Positions 1 through 11,735 are shown, counted from the first letter of the stretch. The stretch: DNA of 64,000 bases from Inia geoffrensis (GCA_036417435.1 CM070899.1:144598237-144662236); one strand, 5' to 3'. The notes: generated by a model not told the origin, from the sequence alone. Numbers and translations are program-made.

Positions 1-1596
1 ATGAGAGTTCGTCTCAGTGGTGTAACTGTAGTCCCTTTAACACCTCACCTCGGAGCCCAAATCACTCCTGTGCTTACACCCTTGGGCCGGCACAGTGCTC
101 CGTCCGGGGCCACGCTCGGGAGCATTGAAAAGCTTCCTGAATGAAGAAACTCAGCCATAAATTTGGAGAAGCCACCATGAGTGAGGAATGGCAGTAGAGT
201 CCATGGCGAATGTCTCCGAAGGTACATGATGTCAGGGCACTGTCCCCTTCTCAATCCCTGCCTAAGAGAGCCATAGGCCCATGTTGTTCTAGTGATGCAC
301 AAACTCCTCTCTTTGGGAGGGAAGGAAAATGTCTATTTGTGTTGGAGGCAGCTGAGAGCCACTGGGCACTGTCTTGTGTGCTACAGTCTGTGTTGTAGGC
401 AAGGCCACCACGGCATCTAAGGGGGGCGGGGAGTGGAGAGCGTTTAACAAAGTCACTTGATAAGTCTTGGTTGTGTAAGCCCAGCAACAAGATTCAAACT
501 TCTTGTGTTGTTTCTAGTATTACAACTCATCACCAATCTTCTCAGCATCAGTGAACTAACTCAGTTCTAATTATTTTTTTACACACTTATATAACATTGC
601 AATTTGTTTATGAATACTTTTTGCAGAAAGAAAATAAGAGACTAAAAGAAAGTATGTTGCAAATTTCACAAGGAATAGTAAATGCAACTTATTGCAGCAG
701 AGTAAAATGAATATCTGTCATGTAAAAAAAAATTTAGGACAATTAAGTGGATAATACATGTTCAACAAATACACAGCGAATTTTATAAGAAGCTTATTCT
801 CAACAATCAGAAAACAAGAAAATTAGTTGTCTGAAATCAGAATTGTGTCCAACAAACAATCTTGAACAGATCTGAGCTTATAACTTTGGCCAGCTATAAA
901 ATGGTTTGGGTTTCTGCACAAAAAGAAAAATATTTTTAGATGGAGAGATGGTAAAAGAAATTGTTATTTCAGCTATGGAAGTTTTGTTTAAAATTATGAA
1001 GAGAAAAATTAAAAATGTATTCCCCAGAAGTGAAAGACCTTCAATTAAGACCCAAACCATTGCCTGTAGAATATAAGACCTTTCAAATAACATCAAAGAT
1101 GTTTTGATTCAAAATTTGAAAAATTGCAAGTACTTATTTTTAACTTGAGATAAATAGTGCAATATGGGAGATACCATTCAATGAAACAAATTTCACAGTA
1201 AACAATGAAATTCAAATGCAGGCCAAGTATTTCTAGCGCAGATTTCGCATCTGAATTGAGATGTGCTATAAATGTAAAATACACACTGGATTTCAAAGAT
1301 TTTGTATGAATAAAAGAATGTAAAATATTAATAATTTTGAATATTGATTATATGTTAAAATAATATTTTAGATATATTGAGTTAAATAAACAACGCTATT
1401 AAAAGATGCTTTAAACTGCCTTGACAATCACCCAATGCAAGAATCTGGTTCCACCATGGGGGAAACTCCGGGGAGGAGAAGTAAAGGAGGGGAAAAGGGG
1501 AAAGGTGCTGATGTTGAAACTAATTGTAAATAACTATTGATTCCTAAAAATCAAATAAACATACACACACAGTCTGGAACTAAAATCCAACTTAAG
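1..1596. other. Intergenic, no gene recognised
   Basis: No gene or clearly recognisable repeat. Roughly 540-1540 is AT-rich with short A/T tracts and could be very old LINE debris, but I cannot place it in a family. Open frames here are short and carry no known motif. Confidence 0.5.
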
Positions 1597-1608
1597 AAGT
1601 GACAGGGT

Positions 1609-1820
1609 GGGCTTCCTTGGTGGCGCAGCGGTTGAGAGTCCGCCTGCCGATGCAGGGGACACATGTTCGTGCCCCAGTCCGGGAAGATCCCACATGCCGC
1701 GGAGCGGCTGGGCCCGTGAGCCATGGCCGCTGAGCCTGCACGTCCGGAGCCTGTGCTCCGCAACGGGAGAGGCCACAGCAGTGAGAGGCCCGCATACCGC
1801 AAAAAAAAAAAAAAAAAAAA
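1609..1820 (+). repeat. CHR-2-type SINE with TSD
   Basis: The copy begins GGGCTTCCTTGGTGGCGCAG, has the tRNA-derived head and the GGAGCGGCTGGGCCC body, and ends in a 22-nt A tract. It is flanked by a target-site duplication AAGTGACAGGGT at 1597-1608 and 1821-1832. The intact duplication and low decay mark it as a relatively recent, L1-mobilised insertion. This SINE type is characteristic of cetaceans. Confidence 0.93.
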
Positions 1821-2200
1821 AAGTGACAGGGTGAAAAGGGAGTTGGGAAGTAAAACGGTGCTGAGATTCGGCCATAAAAGGAATAAACTACTGACTCATG
1901 CTACAACATGGATGAACATCATGCTAAGGGAAGTCAGCCACCTACAGAAGACCACATATTGTAGAAGTGCATTTACATGAAATAATTGAAATATCTAGAA
2001 TAGATAAATCCACAGGGACAGAAAGTGGATTCATGGTTACCTAGGGCTACAGGGGAAGAAGGAATTGGGTGGGGGGGGGGGGCGTGATGACTAAAGGATC
2101 CAGGGTTTGTTTTGGGAGTGATGAAAATATTCTAAAATTGAGTGTAGTGATGGTTGCACAACTCTTGGAATATACTAAAAACCATTGAACTGTGTACTTT

Positions 2201-2237
2201 GAGTCTCGTGCTCTACCGTCTGAGCTAGCTGAGTGGC
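2201..2237 (-). repeat. tRNA-Lys-like 5' half (retrocopy)
   Basis: On the minus strand this reads as an acceptor 5' strand, TA at positions 8-9, the D arm GCTC-AGACGGTA-GAGC, A26, an anticodon 5' stem and CTC, then stops at about position 34. It resembles the 5' half of tRNA-Lys(CTT). It is flanked by near-copies TTGAACTGTGTAC (about 2187-2199) and TTGAACTGTAT (2238-2248). Without the 3' half it cannot be a tRNA gene. It looks like a retrotransposed tRNA fragment. Confidence 0.6.
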
Positions 2238-2248
2238 TTGAACTGTAT

Positions 2249-2376
2249 TTTTTTTTTTTTTATTTTTTTGGCCACGCCGTGCAGCTTGTGGGATTTTAGT
2301 TCCCCGACCAGGGATTGAACCTGGGCCCTCGGCAGTGAGAGCATGAAGTCCTAACCACTGGACTGCCGGGGAATTC
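2249..2376 (-). repeat. CHR-1-type SINE
   Basis: Read on the minus strand it runs from GGCAGTCCAGTGGTTAGGAC through GGTTCAATCCCTGGTCGGGG to an A-rich tail (poly-T at about 2248-2270 on +). The duplication TGAACTGTAT / TGAAGTGTAT, with one mismatch, flanks it at 2239-2248 and 2377-2386. It sits inside the L1M 3' end. Confidence 0.85.
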
Positions 2377-2445
2377 TGAAGTGTATAGTTTAAATGGGTA
2401 CATTGTATGGTACGTGAATGATATCTCACTAAAGCTGTTTTATAT

Positions 2446-3045
2446 ATATATATTTTTAAGTGTACTGAGGCTCTCTCTTATATTTGTTATACAGAGGGGG
2501 TTGGCTCTAGATACTGATCAGTTCTAAATGGTGATGAATGTAATGCTGACTATTAACTCAATTACTGAAGTAAGAGCCACTCCTCTGTCAGGAGAGCAGA
2601 GACTAATCAAGAAATGTTGCTCTCAAAAACTACTTGCTGAACTCGTTTTATTCCTAGGTTTGTTTGGGGGTTGGAAGGAATATCATAGCTAGTTGTTGGG
2701 GAGATGTGATAAAGTGAAATACATATTTTATAATAAATGTCACTTCTGTCAATTCTGGCAGTTGCAATATGTGCAAAACCAGAACTGTACCCGTGGGGTG
2801 TGAAAGTGAGAGCTCCGCTTGCAGGAGCTGTGGAGCAAAGCCAGAAGGATGCAGGATGCTATGGTGGAGAGGATGCTGGAGGGACACATGGGAAGGTGGG
2901 AGGGGGGAGTACACGGGACGGGGATGGCGAAGTCATATGCATTGCAGCTCATAATCTTGGGGACCACTATACAGCAGACATGATGGATATTAAAACTGAA
3001 CTCTACTTACACTATTATTATCTTAACACTTGGTTTTGCTCTAGT
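2446..3045. other. Unassigned intergenic stretch
   Basis: Nothing recognisable apart from a short TA run near 2440-2455. The longest open frame in the interval has no family motif. Confidence 0.45.
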
Positions 3046-3215
3046 CCAGTGGGCAAACTTGAGTGCTCACCAGAATCATCTGGAGGTCTTGTTAGAACAC
3101 AGCTTATGGGGCCCCACCCCAGAGTTTCTGATTCCATAGGTCTGGGGGCGTTGCGCCTGAGAATTTACATTTCTAAGGTCCAGACGATGCTGATGCTGGT
3201 GCTGAAACTGAAGCA
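3046..3215. repeat. MER5A-type hAT MITE
   Basis: It carries the family signature: CACCAGAATCATCTGGAGG, the GGGGCCCCACCCCAGAGTTTC block, the GAGAATTTACATTTCTAA block and GATGCTGATGCTGGT. This is a non-autonomous hAT (Charlie) DNA transposon. It lies in the opposite orientation to the copies near 13.9 and 62.2 kb. Confidence 0.75.
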
Positions 3216-3909
3216 ACCAATGCATGGACCATCCTTTGAGTAGCAACAGCGAAGGGAATGTGCCAAGTGCATCCTGGAGCTGGATGAGGGCACAGTGTGG
3301 ATGATTCAACAGCCCTTTGTTAATACCCTTCTTGAGATGCTACAGGGGCAGAAAGGGTTAAGGGAGGGGCATTGTTCTGCCCCAGGAAAACCAGCTGGTG
3401 TGAGCAGTTTACCTTGGATTCTGGGCTTCTTAATTATTGATTGCAATCAGTCAAGTTACCCTGTAACAAATTGCCTTAAATTATTGAAATAGTAATAGGC
3501 ACAGCTGGGTAAATAATGCACGGATGGTGCGGGTCTATATTCATTAAGAAGCTGCCCACACTGCATGTCTCCCACTGGATCTGACTCAAAATGATTTGTT
3601 CCCACCTGCCTGATATTTCACGGTGCTTGCCAACTCTACAGAATCTCCATTTGAGCGGATTGAAATCCTTCATGCATATCGTACAGGTCTCCGAACGTAG
3701 CCTTCAGGGTTTCACCACACATATTCGTGGAGTGGCCACACAGACACATGTCCTAAGTGTCTTTAAGATGCTTAACAGCATGTATGCTAAGTGTTTAATC
3801 CATCCTGATGATAATTAAACTCATGATGAGAAACAAGTTGCTCTCAATTACAGGCTGCATTAGAGACAAATCAATGAACTCGAACCCAAGAAGCCTTTGT
3901 TTTCAAAAT
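3216..3909. other. Unassigned intergenic stretch
   Basis: No gene or repeat recognised. Short open frames on both strands have no motif support. Confidence 0.45.
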
Positions 3910-4165
3910 GCAAATTTTCTTTTTTCCCAACTTCATGGAGATTCAATTAACAAAGAAAATTGTATAGATTTAAGGTGTACAATGTGATGATTTGATACAC
4001 TGATACTCTGTATTCAGTTAACACGTCCATCACGTCACATAGTTACCATTGTGTGTGTGTGCCTGTGTGTATGTCAAGAACACTGAAGACCCGCTCTCAT
4101 AGCAAATTTCAAGTATGCATTACAATAGTGTTAGCTATAATCATCATGCCGTACATTGGAATTTT
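3910..4165 (-). repeat. L1 3' region fragment
   Basis: It contains the minus-strand L1 text typified by TTTAAGGTGTACAATGTGATG and CATCACGTCACATAGTTACC, plus a short GT run. It is a truncated, diverged insertion with no coding content. Confidence 0.65.
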
Positions 4166-4855
4166 TGCCCTGGCAAAAGGAGCATTAAGAAATACAATGT
4201 TTTCTTAAGGAAACTTTCCCCGTAATGAGATATGGCAGAGACTAGCTGTGGTAGGGCTGATGAAGATTAAGATAGGCTCCTTGGAAAGCATCATGAGACA
4301 GAGCATGCAAATCACCATGGAAACCAAGCCATGTTTTATTGTGTAATACGTTTGCTAATTATCCTAAAAAGGTATGAAAGCCCACTGCCTAAAGCGAGGT
4401 TGAGGTGGGTATTAATGAGTAATACAGCAACATAATGGAGCAACGGGGCAGCTGGGAGCGCACATTTCTCCCTGACCTGCCAGGCACAACTGGGCAGGAG
4501 AGTGTTTTGCTGCCCTATTAGATGCAGGTATGTGAGAGCTGGACATGGACTAATGCCCAGTCTCCCCAACTTCTGAGGCTTGCTGCTGCCTCTCTGATGT
4601 TTCCAGCAGTACCCATGGAGCTGCACAGATTTGGGGGAAACAAGTGGGAGCAGCCAGCCTGGCACTGTTGGATACACCCTACAGATGAGAGGCTGGACCA
4701 GAACAGGAAGACGGGGAAGGAGGCTGCAAACCCATCCTGTGCACCTGCCCTAGGAAGTTTCACTCATGCTGACTCATTGAATGCTCTCTTGAAACCTGGT
4801 CTGGACAAAACTTAACATTTTCTGAATACCGATACGTGCCCAACACTGAGGTTTT
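4166..4855. other. Unassigned intergenic stretch
   Basis: No gene or repeat recognised. Open frames of about 80-113 codons overlap on both strands around 4336-4815, with no domain motif and no splice or poly-A context that would support coding. Confidence 0.45.
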
Positions 4856-5153
4856 TCTTTTTTTTTTAATAAATTTATTTATTTACTTTGGGGTGTGTTG
4901 TGTCTTCGTTTCTGTGCGAGGGCTTTCTCTAGTTGCAGTGAGCGGGGTCCACTCTTCATCGTGGTGTGCAGGCCTCTCACTGTCGCGGCCTCTCTTGTTG
5001 CGGAGCACAGGCTTCCAGACGCACAGTCTCAGTAGTTGTGGCTCACAGGCCTAGTTGCTCCACGGCATGTGGGATCCTCCCAGACCAGGGCTCAAACCCG
5101 TGTCCCCTGCATTGGCAGGCAGATTCTCAACCACTGCGCCACCAGGGAAGCCC
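4856..5153 (-). repeat. Long CHR-type SINE
   Basis: The + strand shows the T-rich/TAAATTTATTTATTTA tail, then GGGCTTTCTCTAGTTGCAGTG, and ends CCACCAGGGAAGCCCC. It is therefore a longer, minus-strand CHR relative that keeps an extra 3' body absent from the compact copies. It is moderately diverged, and its duplications are blurred by T-rich flanks. Confidence 0.88.
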
Positions 5154-5815
5154 CAAGCCTTTTCTTTTTAATCCCAACAATCTCGAGCATGAAGGACATG
5201 AGGTAAGGGATATGACAATCCTCCAGGTCAACACGGACTAGATTTCACATATATAGGTTCGTCACATTTATTTTACACCTTTTTATTTTTTAGCAAAACC
5301 TTTCTGATATAATTTAAGCAACTTCTGAAACAGTCACTACAGTTGTGTAAATCCTTCCTGCCATGTCTTTTTGCTTTTACTAATCTAAGTATTTACCCAT
5401 AGAAGGCAAATAGCACTGCCTGTTTTAAATTTTAGGGAACTGGTATCACATTTTATTTACATTCTGCAGCTTCATGTTTTCACTTGACATTGAGTTTTCA
5501 AGAACTGTGGGTATTGACAGTGTAGATCAATAAGTGAGTTCAGCAACGTTGCTGGGTTTATTCCATGAATGCAAGGGCAGTTGCAAGGAATGGAGTCTGC
5601 ATGATATATATCCTAGGACTTGAGACTTTAAGGCCTGGAATGCAGTCAGTTTATGGAAATGCTCCATGTGGGCCTGAGAAGTATGCCTCGTCTCTGTTTC
5701 TGGGGTTCCACATGTGTCTATTAGATCAAGCGTGTAAGTGGCATGTGCTTACTAAATGTGTCCACTTACTCTGGTTTCTAAATAATTATGTTTAGAATTA
5801 TAGTATAGGCCTTTA
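5154..5815. other. Unassigned, possible old L1 debris
   Basis: Around 5440-5560 there is weak resemblance to minus-strand L1 text (CATTCTGCAGCTTCATGTTTTCAC), too degraded to assert. No gene is supported. Confidence 0.35.
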
Positions 5816-5943
5816 CCTGTATCAGTGATTTTGATCATCACAACTTTTCAAAAACATGTATGATATGAGTCTTACAGATGAAGAAATGGGAATCTCAAAG
5901 CTGGGAAGAGATAGACTCAGGATTGGCACCTGTCTGCTTTTAA
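5816..5943 (-). repeat. MIR fragment
   Basis: TCTTACAGATGAAGAAATGGG followed by the decayed GGATTGGCACC... block matches the core and 3' part of MIR in reverse. Heavily diverged. Confidence 0.6.
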
Positions 5944-5960
5944 AAGGAATCAGTCATCCA

Positions 5961-6323
5961 GGGACTTCCCTGGTGGTCCAGTGGTAAAGAATCCACCTTC
6001 CAATGCAGGGGACGCAGGTTCGATCCCTGGTTGGGGAACTGAGATCCCACATGCCATGGGGCAACTAAGCCCACACAGCACAACTACTGAGCTCGTGCTC
6101 CTCAACTAGAGAGCCTGTGTGCCGCAAACTACAGAGCCCATGTGACCCTGTAGCCTGGCACCACAACTAGAGAAGAGAAAATCCACATGCCACAACTAGA
6201 AAGAAGCCCACACGCTGCAACGAAGAGCTCGCACACCACAATGAAAGATCCCACATGCCAAAAAGATCCCACGTGCCACAACTAACACCCTACGCAGCCA
6301 AATAAATAAATATTTTTTGAAAC
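5961..6323 (+). repeat. Long CHR-type SINE with TSD
   Basis: It begins GGGACTTCCCTGGTGGTCCAG, has the B-box-like GGTTCGATCCCTGGTTGGGG, a repetitive CCACAACTAGA body and an AATAAATAAATA tail. A near-duplication (AAGGAATCAGTCATCCA / AAGGAATCAGACTTCCA) flanks it at about 5944-5960 and 6325-6342. Confidence 0.9.
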
Positions 6324-6467
6324 AAGGAATCAGACTTCCAGAAGTCGGTATCTGCAACTGAAGAAATGATCTAGATGCCAGGGCAAGTAGAGGCAATTCA
6401 GCCTGTGTTTAAATCCAGATCGGTGAGGGCACAAGATGATTGGTTCAAGATGACGAAGTAGAAGTAT

Positions 6468-6881
6468 GTGCGCTCAACCCCTTTTCCAAGAGCACCAGAA
6501 TCACAAGTAACTGCTAAACAATCATCGACAGGAAGACACTGGATCTCACCAAAAAAGATACCCCACATTCAAAGACAAGAAAAATCTCAAATAAACAATT
6601 TAAGCTTACACCTAAACGAACTAGAGAAAGAAGAACAAACAAAACCCAAAGTTAGTACAAGGAAAGAAATCATAAAGATCAGAGCAGGTATAAATAAAAT
6701 AGGAACAAAGAAAACAATGGCAAAGATCAATAAAACTAAAAGCTGGTTCTTTGAGAAGATAAACAAAATTGATAAGCCATTAGCCAGACTCATCAAGAAA
6801 AAGAGGGAAAGGACTCAAATCAATAAAATTAGAAATGAGAAGAAGTTACAACAGACACCACAGAAATACACAGCATCATAA
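6468..6881 (+). pseudogene. Open frame fusing L1 5'UTR to ORF2 linker
   Basis: 137 codons. The first 35-40 residues come from 5'UTR sequence and carry no known domain. The rest matches the ORF2 linker before the RT domain, with [38 protein letters not shown] and [11 protein letters not shown] in order. The frame is continuous across the deletion junction, probably by chance. The open frame ends at a TAA just after the linker. No function is expected. Confidence 0.7.
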
Positions 6882-7252
6882 GAGATGACTAAAAGCAAAT
6901 CTATGCCAATAAAATGGACAACCTGGAAGAAATGGACAAATTCTTAGAAAGGTATAACTTTCCAAGACTGAACCAAGAAGAAATACAAAATATGAACAGA
7001 CCAATCACAAGTAATGAAATTGAAACTGTGAATAAAAATCTTCCAACAAACAAAAGTCCATGACCAGATGGCTTCAAACATGAATTCTATCAAACATTTA
7101 GAGAAGAGCTAACACCCATCCTTTTCAAACTCTTCCAAAAAATTGCAGAGGAAGTAACACTCCCAAACTCATTCTATGAGGCCACCATCACCCTGATACC
7201 AAAACCAGACAAAGATACTACAAAAAAAGAAAATTACACACCAATATCACTG

Positions 7253-8041
7253 GTGAATATAGATGCAAAAATCCTCAACAAAATACTAGCAAACAGAATC
7301 CAACAACACATGAAAAGGATCATACATGATGATCAAGTGGGGTTTATCCCAGGGATGCAAGGATTCTTCAATATATGCAAATCAATCAATGTGATACACC
7401 ATATAAACAAATTGAAGAATAAAAACCATATGATCATCTCAATAGATGCAGAGAAAGCTTTTGACAAAATTCAACACCCATTTATGATAAAAACTCTCCA
7501 GAAACTGGGCATAGAGGGAACCTACTTCAACATAATAAAGGCCATATATGACAAACCCACAGCCAACATCATTCTCAATGGTAAAAAACCGAAAGCATTT
7601 CCTCTAAGATCAGGAACAAGACAAGGATGTCCACCCTCACCACTATTATTCAACATAGTTTTGGAAGTCCTAGCCACGGCAATCAGAGAAGAAAAAGAAG
7701 TAAAAGGAATACAAATTGGAAAAGAAGAAGTAAAACTGTCACTGTTTGCAGATGACATGATACAATACATAGAGAATCCTAAAGATGCCACCAGAAAACT
7801 ACTAGAGCTAATCAATGAATTTGGTAAAATTGCAGGATACAAAATTAATACACAGAAATCTCTTGCATTTCCATACACTAATGATGAAAAATCTGAAAGA
7901 CAAATTAAGGAAACACTCCCATTTGCCATTGCAAGAAAAAGAATAAAATACCTAGGAATAAACCTACCTAAGGAGACAAAAGACCTGCATGCAGAAAACT
8001 ATAAGACACTGATGAAAGAAATTAAAGATGATACCAACTGA
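7253..8041 (+). pseudogene. L1 ORF2 reverse-transcriptase remnant
   Basis: 262 codons covering most of the RT domain, which copies L1 RNA at a nicked target. Motifs visible in order: [14 protein letters not shown], catalytic motif [12 protein letters not shown], the [15 protein letters not shown] block, and the active-site FADD near codon 165. The first codon is GTG where the L1 family normally has ATG (internal Met), so this is not a true start. Upstream the frame is closed by TGA near 7061, where a Gly codon is expected. The frame ends at TGA 8039-8041 after KEIKDDTN, a stop shared with the copy near 34.8 kb. Further ORF2 pieces continue to about 9650 in shifted frames, including the Cys motif CWRGCG...HCCWEC near 9030-9080. 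Confidence 0.9.
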
Positions 8042-9212
8042 TGGAGAGATATACCATGTTCTTGGATTGGAAGACTCAATATTGTGAAAATGACTATACG
8101 ACCCAAAGCAATCTACAGATTCAAGGCAATCCCTATTAAATTACCAATGGCATTTTTTATGGAACTAGAAAAAAAAAGTCTTAAAATGTGTATGGAAACA
8201 AAAAAGACCCCAAATAGCCAAAGCAGTCTTGAGGGAAAAAAACGGAGATCGAGGAATCAGACTCCCTGATTTCAGACTATACTACAAAGCTACAGTAATC
8301 AAGACAATATGATACTGGCACAAAAACGGAAACATAGATCAATGGAACAAGATAGAAAACCCAGAGAGAAGCCCATGCACCTATGGTCAACTAATCTATG
8401 ACAAAGGAGGCAAGGATATACAATGGAGAAAAGACAGTCTCTTCAATAAGTGGTGCTGGGAAAACTGGACAGCTACATGTAAAAGAATGAAATTAGAACA
8501 CTCCTTAACACCATACACAAAAATAAACTCAAAATGGATTAGAGACCTAAATATAAGACCAGACACTGTAAAACTTCTAGAGGAAAACATAGGAAGAGCA
8601 CCCTTTGACATAAATCACAGCAAGATCTTTTTTGATCCACCTCCTAGAGTAATGGAAATAAAAACAAATGGAACCTAATGAAACTTAAAAGCTTTTGCAA
8701 AGCAAAGGAAACTACAAACAAGATGAAAAGACAACCCTCAGAATGGGAGAAAATATATGCAAATGAATCAACAGACAAAGGATTAATCTCCAAAATATAT
8801 AAACAGCTCATGCAGCTCAATATTAAAAAAAACAAACCATCCCAATCAAAAAATGGGCAGAAGACCTAAATAGACATTTCTCTAAAGAAGATACACAGAT
8901 GGCCAAGAAGCACATGAAAAGCTGCTCAACATCACTAATTATTAGGGAAATGCAAATCAAAACTACAATGAGGTATCGCCTCACACCAGTTAGAATGGGC
9001 ATCATCAGAAAATCTACAAACAACAAATGCTGGAGAGGGTGTGGAGAAAAGGGAACCCTCTTGCACTGTTGCTGGGAATGTAAATTGATACAGCCACTAT
9101 GGAGAACAGTACAGAGGTTCCTTAAAAAACTAAAAACAGAATTACCGTATGACCCAGCAATCCCACTACTGGGCATATACCCAGAGAAAACCATAATTCA
9201 AAAAGACACATG

Positions 9213-9425
9213 AGGGTTTCCCTGGTGGCGCAGTGGTTGGGAGTCCGCCTGCCGATGCAGGGGACGCGTGTTCGTGCCCTTGTCCGGGAAGATCCCACAT
9301 GCCACGGAGCGGCTGGGCCCGTGAGCCATGGCCGCTGAGCCTGAGCGTCCGGAGCCTGTGCTCTGCAATGGGAGAAGCCACAACAGTGAGAGGCCCACGT
9401 ACTGCAAAAAAAAAAAAAAAAAAAA
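9213..9425 (+). repeat. CHR-2-type SINE nested in L1
   Basis: Compact copy with an A tract, flanked by AAAAGACACATG at 9201-9212 and 9426-9437. It splits the L1 ORF2 C-terminal coding text, so it is younger than that L1. Confidence 0.95.
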
Positions 9426-9925
9426 AAAAGACACATGTGCCCCCAATGCTCATTGCAGCACTATTTACAATAACCCAGACACAGAAGCAACCTAAATGCC
9501 CATCGACAGACGAATTGATAAAGAAGAGGTGGTACATATATACAATGGAATATTAGTCTTAAGAAAGAACGAAAACGGGTCATTTGTAGAGATGTGGATG
9601 GATCTAGAGACTGTCATACAGAGTGAAGTAAGTCAGAAATAGAAAAACAAATATCGTATATTAATGCATATATGTGGAACCTAGAAAAATGGTACAGATG
9701 AGCTGGTTTGCAGGGCAAAAATAGTGACACAGATGTAGAGAACAAATGTATGGACACCAAGGGGGGAAAGTGGTGGGGGTGTGTGTGATGAATTGGTAGA
9801 TTGGGATTGACATATATACACTAATATGTATAAAATGGATAACTAATAAGAACTTGCTATATAAAAAAAATTAATAAAATTCTAAAATTTTAAAAAAAAA
9901 AGGAAAGAAGTCCAGATCGGTGAGG

Positions 9926-11475
9926 CTCTGAAATGATCATTCTCAACCTCTAACCTATTTTGCAAAATCTAAGAAACAAAAATCTGGCCTCTGAATTATA
10001 TCCTGCTACTTTGCACTTGGCACTTTGGTTGACCTTGTCTGCCCTCCCAACTTTCCCCAGTGTGGCCTATCCCCATGGATGTCCCAACATGTCCAGGTCC
10101 TCTGGGCCTCACACCCACCCTCTCCCACCTGTCAGGGGTACCCTGACCATCAGATGACCAAGCAATGGCAGGTTCCTAAGTGAACATCTAAAGCCCAATC
10201 CAGAATGTCTTCCTAGGCTTTCTCATTCCATTTTCTGCCTGATAGAACAGAAACTGAAAAGGCAGATTCACCGTGACACTAAGGTAGCTTAGACATCAGG
10301 CCTCCTCCCTTGCAAGAGCCCCTTATAAGGCCCTGCACTTAATTCTGTATTCATAATTTTATCTTCTCAAAGAGGATTCCAAAAATCATGTGAACTTCAG
10401 GCCACCCCAAACCTGGATCCACCCCTGGCGAAATGATTTCTTTCTCTTGGAGATCTCCTAGTGGAGTGCTGTGGGAAAGGTGCTGTGGGAGAGTTCACAG
10501 GCCACAATCTCAAGATTAAAGCTTAGATCAGAGGAGCAGGCAGAGGCCTCTCTGCGCCCCACCTCCTTTCACTTGTGCGTCAGGCTGGGCACCTTCCCCC
10601 ACCCCATGGGACACGTTGGCCTTGGTCAGTCCTGCTCCACTATGGCCTTTAAGCCAAGGGAAGGCCACAGCTCCCAGCTCAGCAATCCGCCTGGGCCCCG
10701 CCCGGCTCCAGCTGTGTCCACTGGGCTCTTGGGGAAGGGCCAGACCCAGGCCAGATGATCTGACATGATGAAAAGGGAAATTCTCCACATTCCTTCTGCA
10801 GAAGACATCTGCCAAATGCAATGCAGTGAGGAGAAGCAGCCTAGGGATTTCTTGCACGGCCAAATGCATCTTCAACCCTAACAGAGTTCCATGTGGAAAA
10901 AACTGGCACACCTCTAATTCAGTCGAGTTTCAGGGGGAACTTAAGCCTGCCGTGGATGGAGCAGGGGGCCAGGGAGGGGGATGCCAAGGAGGACGCAGGA
11001 CCCAGCATTGAGGTATTCTCCCAATGCATGCGGACTTCCAGTGTTGGAAAAATGTCTTCGTATTCCCAGAAATCACCCAATGGAACAATCAAATTACGTT
11101 ATTTTCTCCAGTCATCAGTGCGTGGTGATGGTTCCAGACCGAAAGGACCAAACTCCTATTTTTAACTCTGTCTTGACTCTCACACCAAGCCATCACCCAA
11201 AGTTGCTCAAGAAGGTCCTCCTTCCCAAAAGCTCATTTTACTTCTTCACCACCAACAAATGAGGTTTGGTGGGGAAAACCTCAGTCTGTCAGTTTGAACT
11301 TGCATCAAACTGGGCAGCTTCTAGCCAGGACATTTGAGGGGTGTCCAGAAGTCTACCCAGAGCCCTCTTTCCCCCACTACCAGTGAGCGATCTATGGCTC
11401 TAGAATCACTCCCTAACAGACCCTCTTAGAAGCCTGGGCACTTTAATCCTTAGAAGCATTGCATTATCTGGTCCT
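9926..11475. other. Unassigned intergenic stretch
   Basis: Mostly unique-looking sequence of moderate GC. Open frames up to 127 codons on opposite strands overlap near 10470-10911 and lack motifs, so I do not call them genes. Confidence 0.45.
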
Positions 11476-11735
11476 CTTGGCCACGCCAAATAGTCCTTCA
11501 AGACTCAGCAAATCACATTCTTCAAGAAGCCCTGGTAGGACTCCCTCCTACCTTGAGGCTGAACCAAGCACTTGCCCTGCTCCCAACATTTCCGTATAAT
11601 AGCATTTATGATTTTATACAACTGTCTATATCAATTCTATCTCCCTTGCTAGACTGGAGGTATCACATTCCCACCCTCCCCTCCCATGGTTCACTATACC
11701 TCTGCCACCCTTTAGGGGTCACAGAGATCTTTCAC
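11476..11735 (+). repeat. L2 fragment
   Basis: CCTTCAAGACTCAGC...TTCTTCAAGAAGCCCTGG and later CTAGACTGGAGG resemble the 3' region of LINE L2 in forward orientation. Old and diverged. Confidence 0.6.

Larger units (their letters stand above)
1855..2445 (+). repeat. Old L1 (L1M-type) 3' end, interrupted
   Basis: The text around ATGGATGAACATCATGCTAAG, GTGATGGTTGCACAACTCT and the terminal ATATCTCACTAAAGCTGTTT matches the 3' end of mammalian L1M elements. It is interrupted near 2198-2376 by a tRNA-half-like piece and a CHR-1 SINE. It contains a G-rich run at about 2069-2082. Confidence 0.7.
6429..9910 (+). mobile_element. L1 with intact ends, internal deletion
   Basis: Retrotransposon on the + strand. 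A duplication TCCAGATCGGTGAGG at 6414-6428 and 9911-9925 brackets it exactly. The left end is 5'UTR-like (AAGATGACGAAGTAGAAG, then ATCATCGACAGGAAGACACTGG), so the insertion was not 5'-truncated. Near 6580 the 5'UTR text switches directly to the middle of ORF2, so the rest of the 5'UTR, all of ORF1 and the ORF2 endonuclease region are missing, probably about 3 kb. RT and the C-terminal region follow, then the 3'UTR and A-rich tail. A CHR-2 SINE (9213-9425) later landed near the 3' end. ORF2 has several stops, so the copy is dead. Confidence 0.92.

Noticed and set aside
1551..1980. Frames with RNCATKEAHP / GGAAVESPPADAG-like text
   Set aside because: These are the CHR-2 SINE read in frame. The same peptides recur at every copy (9.2, 12.0, 13.5, 30.9, 45.3, 48.2, 55.6, 57.3 kb).
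2201..2237. A functional tRNA gene
   Set aside because: Only the 5' half is present; no anticodon 3' stem, T arm or acceptor 3' strand.
2737..3243. 168-codon + frame as a gene
   Set aside because: Its second half is MER5A sequence; the first half has no motif.
6414..9925. Endogenous retrovirus
   Set aside because: No LTRs, no gag/pro/env; the RT is of the L1 type with an A-rich tail and a 15-bp duplication.
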